A stretch of DNA of 64,000 bases from Streptomyces smyrnaeus (GCF_017676345.1 NZ_JAFFZM010000011.1:186001-250000), one strand, 5' to 3'; positions 42,309 to 50,949 are shown, counted from the first letter of the stretch. The notes: a model not told the origin generated them from the letters alone. Numbers and translations: made by a program.

Positions 42309-42860
42309 ATGACGAAAGCCATGGCCGTCGCGGGGGTGGCACTCTCGGCCGCCACAGGGTGCCTCACCGTCTCCGGCAACACCGGTACGCCCGGCGAAGG
42401 GCCCTCGCCGCACCACTCCCCCACCCCCGGCCACCGGGCCGCGCAACCACCTCGCCTGGTGCGCCCGCCCGCGACAGAGGCGCTGTCGCAGCTGCCCGGT
42501 CCGGCGACCACTCCGGGGCGGCACCGAGCGGAATCCCCGCGGCACGGCTCCTCGCCCGGCACCGACCGGACCGGGAACGCCACAGGCTCGACGGCGCGCT
42601 CGGCGCAACAGCCCGCGCCCCGTCCGGCACCGCTGCCCGGCGCCCCTGTGCAGGCTCCGCCCGCTCGGGGTGGCCTCCCGGGCCATGGAGGCGCCGACGG
42701 CGGCGGGCGCGGCAGCGGCGCGCGTGAGCAGCACGGTCCCCACCACGGCGCCGGTCGGTCCGGAGCCGGCTCCGGGGTGTGCGAGCTGGGCGAGGCCTAC
42801 GGACGCTGGAAGCCGGACAGCGCACAGGCGCGCATCTGCCGTGCCGCCTACGGCAGGTGA
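42309..42860 (+). CDS. Probable lipoprotein, Pro/Gly/His-rich
   Basis: 183 residues. The N-terminus KAMAVAGVALSAATGC is a short lipoprotein-type signal with Cys at about residue 17. It is followed by a long low-complexity Pro/Gly/Ser/His region (about 20–140) and a conserved-looking end, VCELGEAYGRWKPDSAQARICR, with two Cys. ATG at 42309 has GGGAG eight bases upstream. A GTG at 42300 is an alternative. Function unknown. The last 30 residues look like a small wall- or DNA-binding motif but no family can be named. Confidence 0.7.
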   Translation: MTKAMAVAGVALSAATGCLTVSGNTGTPGEGPSPHHSPTPGHRAAQPPRLVRPPATEALSQLPGPATTPGRHRAESPRHGSSPGTDRTGNATGSTARSAQQPAPRPAPLPGAPVQAPPARGGLPGHGGADGGGRGSGAREQHGPHHGAGRSGAGSGVCELGEAYGRWKPDSAQARICRAAYGR

Positions 42861-42899
42861 CGCGGCTTCGGCCACCGGTCGGGCCACGGCCCGGGCCGG

Positions 42900-43442
42900 T
42901 TACGGCAGCTGGTCCGTGCCGCCGCTCGACCCGTCCACGGCGCCACCGGGCGAGGCCGCGCCGTCGGCGATCCGCTTCTCCAGGCGCTCGATGGCGGCAC
43001 GGATGCCCTCGCCGTACGCGTCCGCCGGCAGCGCGTCGAGCTTGGCCCGCGCCCGCTCCAGCTCCTGCCGGGCCGCCTCCTCGTCGCCGAGCTTGACGTG
43101 GTCGGCGGCGAGGTTGAGATACAGGGAGGGGTAGAGCGAGCGGACCGCGAGCTGGTGCTCGCCCCAGCTGACCCGGTCCTGGTCCAGGGCGTCGGCCGCC
43201 GCCAGGGCGCGCAGGTCCCAGGCGAGCTCGTCGGCCGGGTCGTCCTGGGTGTCCGCCATGTAGTGCGCGATGGTGCAGCGGTGGAACAGGTCGGCGTCCA
43301 CGTCGGTTTCCGTCCACAGCGCGGCGAAGCGGTTCCGGGCCTCCTCCCGGTCACCACCGCGATGCAGCATGATCGCCTGGCCGATTCTGACCATCGTCGC
43401 GTCCTGGCCGCCCTGGGGCGCGTCGTGCTGGGGCTCCGCCAC
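42900..43442 (-). CDS. Conserved helical (TPR-like) protein
   Basis: 180 residues, helical: MVRIGQAIMLHRGGDREEARNRFAALW, CTIAHYMADTQDDPADELAWDLRALAAAD and LYLNLAADHVKLGDEEAARQELERARAKLDAL read as TPR-like pairs. It ends in an acidic/Gly tail. GTG at 43442 is chosen because GGGAGGAG precedes it. The ATG at 43394 would remove 16 residues. Likely a small adaptor protein. Function unknown. Confidence 0.75.
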   Translation of the reverse strand: MAEPQHDAPQGGQDATMVRIGQAIMLHRGGDREEARNRFAALWTETDVDADLFHRCTIAHYMADTQDDPADELAWDLRALAAADALDQDRVSWGEHQLAVRSLYPSLYLNLAADHVKLGDEEAARQELERARAKLDALPADAYGEGIRAAIERLEKRIADGAASPGGAVDGSSGGTDQLP

Positions 43443-43534
43443 GAGGGGCTCCTCCCGTTCGCCGTGTGCTGGGTCTACGACGCTAACGGCCGCCTCTGAC
43501 AATGGCGCTCATCCAAGGAGGAGCCCCGCGTGGC

Positions 43535-44212
43535 TCAGCCCAGGTCGGGGATGCGCCAGTCGATCGGGGTGTGGCCCTGCGCGGCGACGGCCTCGTCGAT
43601 CCGGGTGAAGGGCCGGGAGCCGAAGAAGCGCTTGGCCGACAGCGGCGAGGGGTGAGCGCCCTCCACCACCGCGTGCCGCTCGGTGTCGATGAGGGGCAGC
43701 TTCTTCTTCGCGTAGTTGCCCCACAGCACGAACACCGCCGGGTCGGGACGGTCGGCGACGGCGCGGATCACGGCGTCGGTGAACTTCTCCCAGCCCTTGC
43801 CCTTGTGCGAGTTGGCCTCGCCCTCGCGCACGGTCAGCACCGCGTTCAGCAGCAGCACGCCCTGCTCGGCCCAGGGCATCAGATAGCCGTTGTCGGGCAC
43901 GGGGTGGCCCAGCTCGTCGCGCATCTCCTTGTAGATGTTGCGCAGCGAGGGCGGCGTCTTGACGCCCGGGCGGACCGAGAAGCACAGGCCGTGGCCCTGG
44001 CCCGGACCGTGGTACGGGTCCTGGCCCAGGACGAGCACCTTCACCTGCTCGTACGGGGTCGCGTCGAGGGCGGCGAAGACCTCCTCGCGGGGCGGGTAGA
44101 CCGGGCCGCGCTGCCGCTCCTCCTCGACGAACTCCGCCAGTTCCTTGAAGTAGGGCTTCTCGGTCTCCTCCCCGAGGACGCCCTGCCAGGACTGGGGCAG
44201 CATCTCTTTCAC
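43535..44212 (-). CDS. ung: Uracil-DNA glycosylase, family 1
   Basis: 225 residues. The catalytic-water motif LGQDPYHGPGQ (about 61–71, Asp) and the leucine-loop motif EGAHPSPLS (about 185–193, His) are intact, with VLWGNYAKKK between. It removes uracil from DNA to start base-excision repair and complements the MUG-like enzyme 38 kb away. ATG at 44212. Upstream, GGTGGTGCTCA occurs twice 13 bases apart (about 44232 and 44245). Confidence 0.97.
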   Translation of the reverse strand: MKEMLPQSWQGVLGEETEKPYFKELAEFVEEERQRGPVYPPREEVFAALDATPYEQVKVLVLGQDPYHGPGQGHGLCFSVRPGVKTPPSLRNIYKEMRDELGHPVPDNGYLMPWAEQGVLLLNAVLTVREGEANSHKGKGWEKFTDAVIRAVADRPDPAVFVLWGNYAKKKLPLIDTERHAVVEGAHPSPLSAKRFFGSRPFTRIDEAVAAQGHTPIDWRIPDLG

Positions 44213-44295
44213 GCGCTGATACCTCCGCTGCGGTGGTGCTCATGGGTGGTGCTCACTGTTCGCACCGAAGGTATCGCCCGGCACTGACAGGCCTG

Positions 44296-45882
44296 CTACC
44301 AGCTCGACTTCTTGTACAGCTCCCACACGCGCATGATCACGGAGGCGTCGACCGACGACTCGACACCCGCGACGTCCTTCTCCGCGGCGATGTAGATCTT
44401 GCCCTGCCACAGCGGCAGCAGCTGCGCGTCGTCGGCCATCATCCGCTGCGCCTTGGCGAACGACTGTCCGGCAGCTCCGCGGTCACTCTGCCGCCGCGAG
44501 TACGGCAGCAGCTCCTCGGTCAGTTCCCGGTTCCGGTACGGGGTTCCCACCGCGTTCTCCTCACCCAGGAAGGGGGTGATGTAGTTGTCGGCGTCGGGGA
44601 AGTCGCCGGACCAGCCGCGGCCGAAGACGGGGTACTCGCCGGCGAGGTAGCCCTTCTGGAACGCGTCCCAGGAACGGGACCTGAGGGTGATGTCGAACAG
44701 GCCGGAGTCCTCCAGCTGCTCCTTGAGTTCGGCGAACTCGCGGCTCGTCGAGTCCCCGTAGCGGCCCTCGGAGTACCAGAGGGTCAGTCGCACCTTGTCG
44801 GTGATTCCAGCATTCCGGAGGGTCTTGCGCGCCCGGTCGGGATCGGGCTCCCCATAACGGTTGAGGAAGGCGTTGGTGTGCCCGGCGATGCCCGTGGGCA
44901 CCATCGAGTAGAGGGGGGTGGCCGTCCGGTCGTAGACCTCGCGCACCAGCTCCTTGCGGTCGACGAGCTGGGCGACCGCGCGGCGCACGGCGAGCTTGCC
45001 GGCCTGCTTGTCCTTCGGGTTGAAGACCAGGAAATGCACCTCGGAGCCGGTCATCTCGCTCAGGTCGACGGAGGTGTCACCCGTGGCGGCCGCGTCCTGG
45101 AACTCCATGATCTGGCTCGGCGTCAGGCCCCGGTAGGTGAGGTCTATCCGGCCGGCCTCCAGGTCGCTGACCATCTGCGCCGACCGCTTGTAGTACCTGA
45201 TGGTCACCGCGTCGTTCCTGATCTTCGCGGTGCCCTTGTAGTCGTCGTTCTCGACGAGCACGGCCCGCTTGCCCGGCTGGTAGCTCTTGAGCTCGTACGG
45301 GCCCGAACCGGTCGCCGTGTTGCCCGGGCGCAAGGTGGCGCCCGGATACTCCTCGGGGTCGACGAGGGAGGTGGCCGGGGTGGAGAGGATGAACGGGAAG
45401 GTCGCGTCCGACTTCTCCAGCCGGAAGATCACGACGTGACTGCCCCGGGTGTCGACCCGGCGCAGATTGGCGAGCAGCGCGGCGGGGCCGGACGGGGATT
45501 CGATCGACGTGATGCGGTCGAAGGTGTGCTTGACCGCCTCCGCGTCCAGCGGCCGGCCGTTGGAGAACTTCAGCCCCTTGCGCAGCTCGCAGCGGTAGAT
45601 CCGGCTGGCGGAGTCGGTGAACGCGCAGTTCCGGGCGGCCTCCGGCTCGGGCGTCGTACCGGAGCTGGGGATGGTCATGAGGGTCTGGAAGATGTTCCGG
45701 TACAGCTCCCAGGAGCCGTCCCACGCGGCAGCCGGATCGAGAGTGCTGGGAGCGCTTGTGGTACCGACCACGATCTTGCGTTCCTCGTCCCCGTCGCCAC
45801 CCGGGAGCGAACCGCACCCGGCCACGAGAACGAGGGTGAGTATGGTCGCTGCGGCTCTCAGCAGCCCTTTCCGGTCGAACAC
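44296..45882 (-). CDS. Family 5 extracellular solute-binding lipoprotein
   Basis: 528 residues. Lipoprotein signal: MFDRKGLLRAAATILTLVL, lipobox LVAGC with Cys at about 24. The mature part is an SBP-bac-5 fold: GTTSAPSTLDPAAAWDG at the N-terminus, LRKGLKFSNGRPLDAEAVKHTFDRI, and GSGPYELKSYQPGKRAVLVEN are family landmarks. It would bind peptides, nickel or sugars for an ABC importer, but no permease or ATPase gene adjoins, so it is an orphan. GTG at 45882 has GAGGAG nearby. Lnt in this window could acylate it. Confidence 0.92.
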   Translation of the reverse strand: MFDRKGLLRAAATILTLVLVAGCGSLPGGDGDEERKIVVGTTSAPSTLDPAAAWDGSWELYRNIFQTLMTIPSSGTTPEPEAARNCAFTDSASRIYRCELRKGLKFSNGRPLDAEAVKHTFDRITSIESPSGPAALLANLRRVDTRGSHVVIFRLEKSDATFPFILSTPATSLVDPEEYPGATLRPGNTATGSGPYELKSYQPGKRAVLVENDDYKGTAKIRNDAVTIRYYKRSAQMVSDLEAGRIDLTYRGLTPSQIMEFQDAAATGDTSVDLSEMTGSEVHFLVFNPKDKQAGKLAVRRAVAQLVDRKELVREVYDRTATPLYSMVPTGIAGHTNAFLNRYGEPDPDRARKTLRNAGITDKVRLTLWYSEGRYGDSTSREFAELKEQLEDSGLFDITLRSRSWDAFQKGYLAGEYPVFGRGWSGDFPDADNYITPFLGEENAVGTPYRNRELTEELLPYSRRQSDRGAAGQSFAKAQRMMADDAQLLPLWQGKIYIAAEKDVAGVESSVDASVIMRVWELYKKSSW

Positions 45883-46070
45883 GTGCGCGCTCCTCAGTCG
45901 GCGGTGCCTGTACTGCTGGTGCGGTGCCCATGGGGTGCGCCCTCGGTACTGGGCGGCACCCAACTGCGGGAAAACGCTTGGACATTACCCCAGCCACAGC
46001 CGTGACGGAGCGGAACGGGATCGGAACAGGCTTCCGGGCGCGGGAGTGGTCCCGGCGCGGTGCCGACGGG

Positions 46071-46094
46071 GTGCCGGACCGTGCGGTCCGGCAC
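46071..46094. terminator. Perfect 24-bp hairpin downstream of the SDR operon
   Basis: GTGCCGGACCG (46071–46081) and CGGTCCGGCAC (46084–46094) are perfect 11-bp arms around two bases. It begins 44 bases past the stop of the downstream SDR gene on the minus strand and should terminate that operon. Confidence 0.65.
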
Positions 46095-46137
46095 CTGGTC
46101 GACGGCCGCACGAGCGGGCCCGCCGTGTTGTTCGACG

Positions 46138-46914
46138 TTATTCGACGCCCGCGTTGAGGAAGAGGCCGCCGTCCACGGTCAGCGTCTGACCGGTGATCCA
46201 GCCCGCCTCGTCGGACGTGAGGAACTTGGCCGCGCCCGCCACATCCTCCGGGGCGCCGAGCCTGCCCATCGGATAGCGCGCGGCCGCCTCCTCCTCGCGG
46301 CCCTCGTAGAGCGCGACGGCGAACTTCGTCTTGACCACTGCGGGCGCCACCGCGTTCACCCGTACCTTCGGCGCGAACTCGTGCGCGAGCTGCTGGGTCA
46401 GGTTGACCATCGCCGCCTTGCTCATACCGTAGGCGCCGATGAACGGGGAGGCCGAGACGCCCGCGATGGAGGCGACGTTGACGATCGTCCCACCGTGCTC
46501 CTGCTGCCAGGCGGCCCAGGTGCGCTGCGCAAAGCCCAGTGCCGAGATCACGTTCGTCTCGAACACCTTGCGCGCGACGGCCAGGTCCAGCTCGGCCATC
46601 GGTCCGAACACCGGGTTGGTACCCGCGTTGTTGACCAGGTGGTCGATGCGCCCGTAGGCCTCCATCACCCGCTCGACGGCCGCCGCCTGGTGCGCGAGGT
46701 CGTGCGCCTTGCCCGCGACGGCCATCGCCCGGTCGGGGCCGAGGTTGTCGACGGCCTCCTTGAGCGCGTCCTCGTTCCGCCCGGTGATGCACACCCGGTC
46801 GCCGCGTGCCACGAGCGCCTCGGCGATGCCGTAGCCGATGCCGCGGCTGCCGCCCGTGATGAGGGCGACCTTCCCGGTGTCGGGCCGTGGGCCGCCCGCT
46901 GTCTGCTCTGTCAT
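46138..46914 (-). CDS. SDR-family oxidoreductase
   Basis: 258 residues. Cofactor loop TGGSRGIGYGI (about 19–29), NNAGTNP at about 100, catalytic Ser in VASIAG, and YGMSKAA (Tyr-x-x-x-Lys) at about 164. The C-terminus ITGQTLTVDGGLF is typical. It belongs with the FabG-like gene 22 bases upstream in one minus-strand operon. Both may act on acyl or ketoacyl substrates. ATG at 46914. Confidence 0.92.
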   Translation of the reverse strand: MTEQTAGGPRPDTGKVALITGGSRGIGYGIAEALVARGDRVCITGRNEDALKEAVDNLGPDRAMAVAGKAHDLAHQAAAVERVMEAYGRIDHLVNNAGTNPVFGPMAELDLAVARKVFETNVISALGFAQRTWAAWQQEHGGTIVNVASIAGVSASPFIGAYGMSKAAMVNLTQQLAHEFAPKVRVNAVAPAVVKTKFAVALYEGREEEAAARYPMGRLGAPEDVAGAAKFLTSDEAGWITGQTLTVDGGLFLNAGVE

Positions 46915-46936
46915 CTGTTCCGCTCCTTGCCGGCCG

Positions 46937-47698
46937 TCAGTTGAGGGGTCCGCCGGCGACGTACAGCACCTGACCGGAGACGAAGCCCGCCTTCTCGTCG
47001 GCGAAGAACGCGACGGCGTTGGCGATGTCCTCCGGCTCCCCCACCCGCTGAACGGGGATCTGGCCGGCCGCTGCCGCCTTGAAGTCCTCGAACCCCATGC
47101 CCACCCGCTCGGCGGTGGCGGCGGTCATGTCGGTGGCGATGAAGCCGGGGGCCACCGCGTTGGCGGTGATACCGAACTTGCCCAGCTCCTTGGCCAGGGT
47201 CTTGGTGAAGCCCTGCATACCGGCCTTGGCCGCCGCGTAGTTGACCTGGCCGCGGTTGCCGAGCGCGGAGGACGAGGAGAGGTTGACGATACGGCCGTAG
47301 CCCGCGTCCACCATGTGCTTCTGGCAGGCCCGGGACATCAGGAAGGCACCCCGCAGATGCACGTTCATGACCGTGTCCCAGTCGCTGTCGCTCATCTTGA
47401 ACAGCAGGTTGTCGCGCAGCACCCCGGCGTTGTTCACCAGTACGACGGGCGCACCGAGTTCCTCGGCGACCCGGGCGACAGCAGTCTCCACCTGCGCGGA
47501 GTCGGAGACGTCACAGCCGACGGCGAGCGCCTTGCCGCCCTGCTGGCTGATCTGCTCGACGGTCTGGGCGCAGGCCGCCTCGTCGAGGTCGAGGACGGCG
47601 ACGGCGTGGCCCTGGGCCGCCAGGCGGACGGCCGTGGCCGCGCCGATCCCTCGGGCGGCCCCCGTCACGATCGCGACTCGCTGCTCGGTGCTGGACAT
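46937..47698 (-). CDS. fabG: FabG-like 3-oxoacyl-ACP/CoA reductase
   Basis: 253 residues of classical SDR: TGAARGIGAATAVRL (13–27), NNAGVLRD (about 92), Ser in NLSSSSALG, YAAAKAG (about 158) and SGQVLYVAGGPLN at the end. The match to FabG in cofactor and catalytic parts is good, though many such paralogues act outside fatty-acid synthesis. First gene of a two-gene operon. ATG at 47698. An operator-like dyad lies 27 bases upstream. Confidence 0.88.
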   Translation of the reverse strand: MSSTEQRVAIVTGAARGIGAATAVRLAAQGHAVAVLDLDEAACAQTVEQISQQGGKALAVGCDVSDSAQVETAVARVAEELGAPVVLVNNAGVLRDNLLFKMSDSDWDTVMNVHLRGAFLMSRACQKHMVDAGYGRIVNLSSSSALGNRGQVNYAAAKAGMQGFTKTLAKELGKFGITANAVAPGFIATDMTAATAERVGMGFEDFKAAAAGQIPVQRVGEPEDIANAVAFFADEKAGFVSGQVLYVAGGPLN

Positions 47699-47724
47699 GC
47701 TGGTCTCTCCTCGGCCTGAGTGGG

Positions 47725-47741
47725 TGAGCAACCGCTTAGTA
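47725..47741. promoter_or_regulatory. TetR-type operator-like site before fabG
   Basis: TGAGCAACCGCTTAGTA sits 27 bases upstream of the fabG start. On the minus strand it reads CTAAGCGGTTGCTCA, which resembles CTAAGCGCTTGCT-type sites that TetR regulators of acyl-CoA metabolism recognise as I recall them. One half-site base departs from perfect symmetry. Confidence 0.4.
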
Positions 47742-47878
47742 CCTTTGGCAGTCGTGACGCTATGGGGCGGGCGATGCGGTGTCAACGCCCGCCCACGGGC
47801 GGAGCCGGAGGCCCCGGCCACGGCCGACGCCGCCCCTGGCCCGGCCCGGCCTCCCGGTGGAGAGGCCCCCGGTGCGCC

Positions 47879-48301
47879 TCACCGCACCAGCAGATCCAGC
47901 AGGCGCTCGCTCTCGGCCTCCGGGTCGGCGGTCAGCCCGGTGTGCACCGGTCCGGGCTGGACGACCGTGCTGCGCGGCGCGACCAGCCACCGGAAGCGCC
48001 GGCCCACATCGTCCCCGGCCGCCTGTCCCGCCTGCGGCCCCCCGTCGCACACCCCCTCCACCGCGTGCAGTGCCGCCCGCACGCCCTGGACGTCGGCGCA
48101 CGGGTCGAGGGCGTACAGCCGGTCCTCGTCGAGATGGGTACGCGCGGCGAGGAAGGAGCGCGCCCGGCAGTAGACGAGAACACCCGCGTTGATCAGCTCC
48201 CCGCGCTCGATGTGGGGAACAACACGCAGCAGCGCGTACTCGAACACATCGAGATCGCCGCGACCGCCACGCGCACCTGTTGCCGTACGAATCCGCGTCA
48301 C
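47879..48301 (-). CDS. DUF3037 family protein, partner of the HipA-like kinase
   Basis: 140 residues. The DUF3037 features are FEYALLRVVPHIERGELINAGVLVYC (about 18–43), RTHLDEDRLYALDP and the conserved FRWLVAPRSTVVQPGPVHTGLT (about 103–124). No enzymatic motif. GTG at 48301 overlaps the kinase stop (GTGA), so the two genes are translated as a unit with the kinase first. DUF3037 proteins are found next to HipA-like kinases in many bacteria, suggesting a substrate or antitoxin-like role (inference). Confidence 0.88.
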   Translation of the reverse strand: MTRIRTATGARGGRGDLDVFEYALLRVVPHIERGELINAGVLVYCRARSFLAARTHLDEDRLYALDPCADVQGVRAALHAVEGVCDGGPQAGQAAGDDVGRRFRWLVAPRSTVVQPGPVHTGLTADPEAESERLLDLLVR

Positions 48302-49116
48302 TTGGCACCGCCGCCCTTCCCGGTGAGCCACCCCGGCGCTTGCGAGGGCCCGTCCTTGCTCGGCTCGCCGAGCGTGATCCGCTCATGGATCGTACGGGCG
48401 CGGGAGGCCAGGACCTGGGTGTACGCGGCGCGTACCTCGTCCGGGCCGGCGAACCCGGGTTCGTCCACGAGCCACTCGTCGGGGATCTCGGCGGCACACT
48501 CGGCCAACAGCTCCTCGGTGACCCGCGGCGCCAGCTCTGCCGCGGCCTGGTCGGTCAGCGGTGCGAAGGGGGCCAGTGCGTGGTCGGAGGCGTCGTAGGG
48601 CCGCTCGGCGGCGGCCTGCGCGGTGGGCCAGTTGTGGTGGAAGACCAGCGTCGCACCGTGGTCGATCAGCCATAGATCGCCGTGCCACACCAGCATGTTG
48701 GGGTTGCGCCAGGAGCGGTCGACGTTGTTCACGAGCGCGTCGAACCACACCACCCGCCCGGCCTCCTCGGGGCCCACCTGGTAGGCGAGCGGGTCGAAGC
48801 CCAGCGAGCCGGGCAGGAAATCCATGCCGAGGTTGAGCCCGCCGCTCGCCTTCAGCAGCTGCTGGACCTCCTCGTCGGGCTCGGACAACCCGATCACCGG
48901 GTCGAGCCAGGCCTGCACCAGTTCGGGCACCCGCAGGCCGAGCCGTCGGCCGAGCCCGCCGCACAGCACCTCGGCCACCAGCGTCTTACGGCCCTGCCCG
49001 GCGCCGGTGAACTTCATGACATAGGTCCCCAGGTCGTCGGCCTCGACCAGACCGGGGAGCGAACCGCCCTCGCGCAGTGCCGTGACGTAGCGCGTGGCTG
49101 TGACTTCGGGGAGCAT
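48298..49116 (-). CDS. HipA-like kinase
   Basis: 272 residues, a compact HipA/PI-kinase-like domain. An ATP-loop region YVMKFTGAGQGRKTLVAEVL (about 32–51) is followed by catalytic loop DALVNNVDRSWRNPNML (about 125–141, Asp and Asn kept) and a DFG-equivalent LIDHGATLVF (about 150–159). It lacks the N-terminal subdomain of full-length HipA (about 440 residues). No HipB-like DNA-binding partner is adjacent. Its DUF3037 partner overlaps downstream. A phosphotransferase acting on a protein or other target is inferred. Confidence 0.85.
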   Translation of the reverse strand: MLPEVTATRYVTALREGGSLPGLVEADDLGTYVMKFTGAGQGRKTLVAEVLCGGLGRRLGLRVPELVQAWLDPVIGLSEPDEEVQQLLKASGGLNLGMDFLPGSLGFDPLAYQVGPEEAGRVVWFDALVNNVDRSWRNPNMLVWHGDLWLIDHGATLVFHHNWPTAQAAAERPYDASDHALAPFAPLTDQAAAELAPRVTEELLAECAAEIPDEWLVDEPGFAGPDEVRAAYTQVLASRARTIHERITLGEPSKDGPSQAPGWLTGKGGGAK

Positions 49117-49426
49117 TTTCCCAGGTTATACGCCCGTCTGTCCTTGGTATCCGTGGCGGGGCACCGGCCGCCTCCCGGTGCCGCCGCAAGGCTCGTCCTT
49201 GGAAAGCTTCAGGTGGTGACACCGGCACATCAGGGCCCGGTGCGCCGCGAAGCCCATCGCGGCGATGCCCGCCTTCTGCGCCTGCACCCGACGCAGAAGG
49301 CGGGGCGAGAACCTGGGGTGCCCCCAGGAGGGGAGCTCGCGGCCGCCGGGTCCCGTCCAGCACGTCGACGGCCGCGTATCACCGGAGACAGGCACCAGGC
49401 GCAGGGTGGGCCGGGCGGTGGGCTGT
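49117..49426. other. 310-bp region between the HipA-like kinase and SulP genes
   Basis: Holds the short minus-strand reading at 49126–49287 described separately. It also has CTTCTGCG (49272–49279) pairing with CGCAGAAG (49293–49300) and the mildly repetitive GGGGTGCCCCCAGG (about 49317–49330). No clear promoter. The HipA-like gene's start codon at 49116 has no strong ribosome-binding site, hinting at a leaderless transcript or a longer N-terminus. Confidence 0.5.
49126..49287 (-). CDS. Possible small protein with CRCHHLKL motif
   Basis: 53 residues if started at the GTG at 49287. The segment AGIAAMGFAAHRALMCRCHHLKLSKDE has strongly G/C third positions, as in real genes here, and a short hydrophobic stretch before a CRCHH cluster that could bind metal. 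The last 20 residues are basic and Gly/Pro-rich. No ribosome-binding site, and no family is recognised. It may be a small membrane-associated or metal-binding protein, or a remnant. Confidence 0.35.
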   Translation of the reverse strand: MQAQKAGIAAMGFAAHRALMCRCHHLKLSKDEPCGGTGRRPVPRHGYQGQTGV

Positions 49427-50929
49427 TCAGTGGCTGCCGGTCAGCTGTCCGGCCAGGCGCTGGTGCATATCGGCGCTGGGCTCGTTCAGGCCGACGATCG
49501 TGACCTTCTTGCCGCGCTGGGCGTATTTGGTCTCCACCGCGTCGAGGGCGGCGACGGAGGAGGCGTCCCAGATGTGTGCGTCGGACAGGTCGATGACGAC
49601 GTCGTCCGGGTCGTCCTTGTAGTCGAACTGGTAGACGAGATCGTTGGAGGAGGCGAAGAACAGCTCGCCGGTGACGGCGTAGACGACTTGCTTGCCCTCC
49701 GGATCGACGACTCCGGACACCTCGGCGAGGTGGGCGACGCGCTTGGCGAAGATCACCATGGCGGTGATCGAACCGACGACGACACCGATGGCGAGGTTGT
49801 CGGTGGCGACCACCACGACGACCGTGATGGCCATGACCGCGATCTCGCCGGCCGGCATGCGCTTGAGCGTCCTGGGCTGGATCGAGTGCCAGTCGAAGGT
49901 GCCGACGGCCACCAGGACCATGACCGCGACGAGCGCCGCCATGGGGATGTCGGAGACCACCGGGCCGAAGACGATGCACAGCACGAGCAGGAAGGCCCCG
50001 GCCAGGAAGGTGGACAGGCGGGTGCGCGCGCCGGACGTCTTCACGTTGATCATGGTCTGGCCGATCATGGCGCAGCCGCCCATGCCGCCGAAGAAGCCGG
50101 TGACGACATTGGCGATGCCCTGACCGATCGACTCACGGGTCTTGTTGGAGCGGGTGTCGGTGATGTCGTCGACCAGCTTGGCCGTCATCAGCGACTCCAT
50201 GAGCCCGACCAGTGCGAGCGCCAGGGCGTAGGGGGCGATGACGGTGAGCGTGTGCAGAGTGAAGGGCACATCGGGCAGGCCGGGGACGGGAAGCGAGCTG
50301 GGCAGCTTGCCCTTGTCGCCGACCGTGGGTACGGCGATACCGGCGGCGACGGTGACCACCGTCAGGATGATGATGGACACCAGCGGCGCGGGCACCGTCT
50401 TGGTGATCTTCGGGAAGAGGACCATCAGCACCAGGCCCGCGGCGATCAACGGGTAGACCGGCCACGGCACATGGGTCATCTCCGGCACCTGGGCCATGAA
50501 GATCATGATGGCCAGCGCGTTGACGAAGCCCACCATCACGCTGCGGGGGACGAACCGCATCAGCTTGGCGACGCCAAGAGCCCCCAGGATCATCTGGAAG
50601 ACGCCGCCGAGGATGACGGCGGCGATCAGATGACCCAGCCCGTACTCGCTGTTCAGCGGGGCGACCACGAGGGCCACGGCTCCGGTGGCGGCCGAGATCA
50701 TGGCCTTGCGGCCACCGACGATGGAGATCACCACCGCCATGACGCAGGCCGCGTACAGGCCGACCTTCGGGTCGACGCCGGCGATGATCGAGAAGGAGAT
50801 CGCCTCGGGGATCAGTGCGAGGGCCACCACAAGACCGGCCAGCACCTCGGTGCGCAGCACCTTGGGAGAGGCGAGCCATTCCGGCTTGGACAGGCGCAGC
50901 TTGGCAGCTGCCGACAGCGGTGAGGACAT
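49427..50929 (-). CDS. SulP-family anion transporter with STAS domain
   Basis: 500 residues. Hydrophobic helices occupy about 28–385, with family motifs VLAGLVVALALIPEAISFSIIAGV, GVFQMILGALGVAKLMRFVP and TGFFGGMGGCAMIGQTMINVKTSG. The C-terminal STAS domain (about 405–495) includes VVIDLSDAHIWDASSVAALDAVE with the conserved Asp-Ala-Ser. Candidate substrates are sulfate, bicarbonate or dicarboxylate. ATG at 50929 lacks a clear ribosome-binding site, and a hairpin lies 21 bases upstream. A divergent MerR regulator gene suggests control. Confidence 0.92.
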   Translation of the reverse strand: MSSPLSAAAKLRLSKPEWLASPKVLRTEVLAGLVVALALIPEAISFSIIAGVDPKVGLYAACVMAVVISIVGGRKAMISAATGAVALVVAPLNSEYGLGHLIAAVILGGVFQMILGALGVAKLMRFVPRSVMVGFVNALAIMIFMAQVPEMTHVPWPVYPLIAAGLVLMVLFPKITKTVPAPLVSIIILTVVTVAAGIAVPTVGDKGKLPSSLPVPGLPDVPFTLHTLTVIAPYALALALVGLMESLMTAKLVDDITDTRSNKTRESIGQGIANVVTGFFGGMGGCAMIGQTMINVKTSGARTRLSTFLAGAFLLVLCIVFGPVVSDIPMAALVAVMVLVAVGTFDWHSIQPRTLKRMPAGEIAVMAITVVVVVATDNLAIGVVVGSITAMVIFAKRVAHLAEVSGVVDPEGKQVVYAVTGELFFASSNDLVYQFDYKDDPDDVVIDLSDAHIWDASSVAALDAVETKYAQRGKKVTIVGLNEPSADMHQRLAGQLTGSH

Positions 50930-50949
50930 GCAACCGTTTCTGTTCGGGC

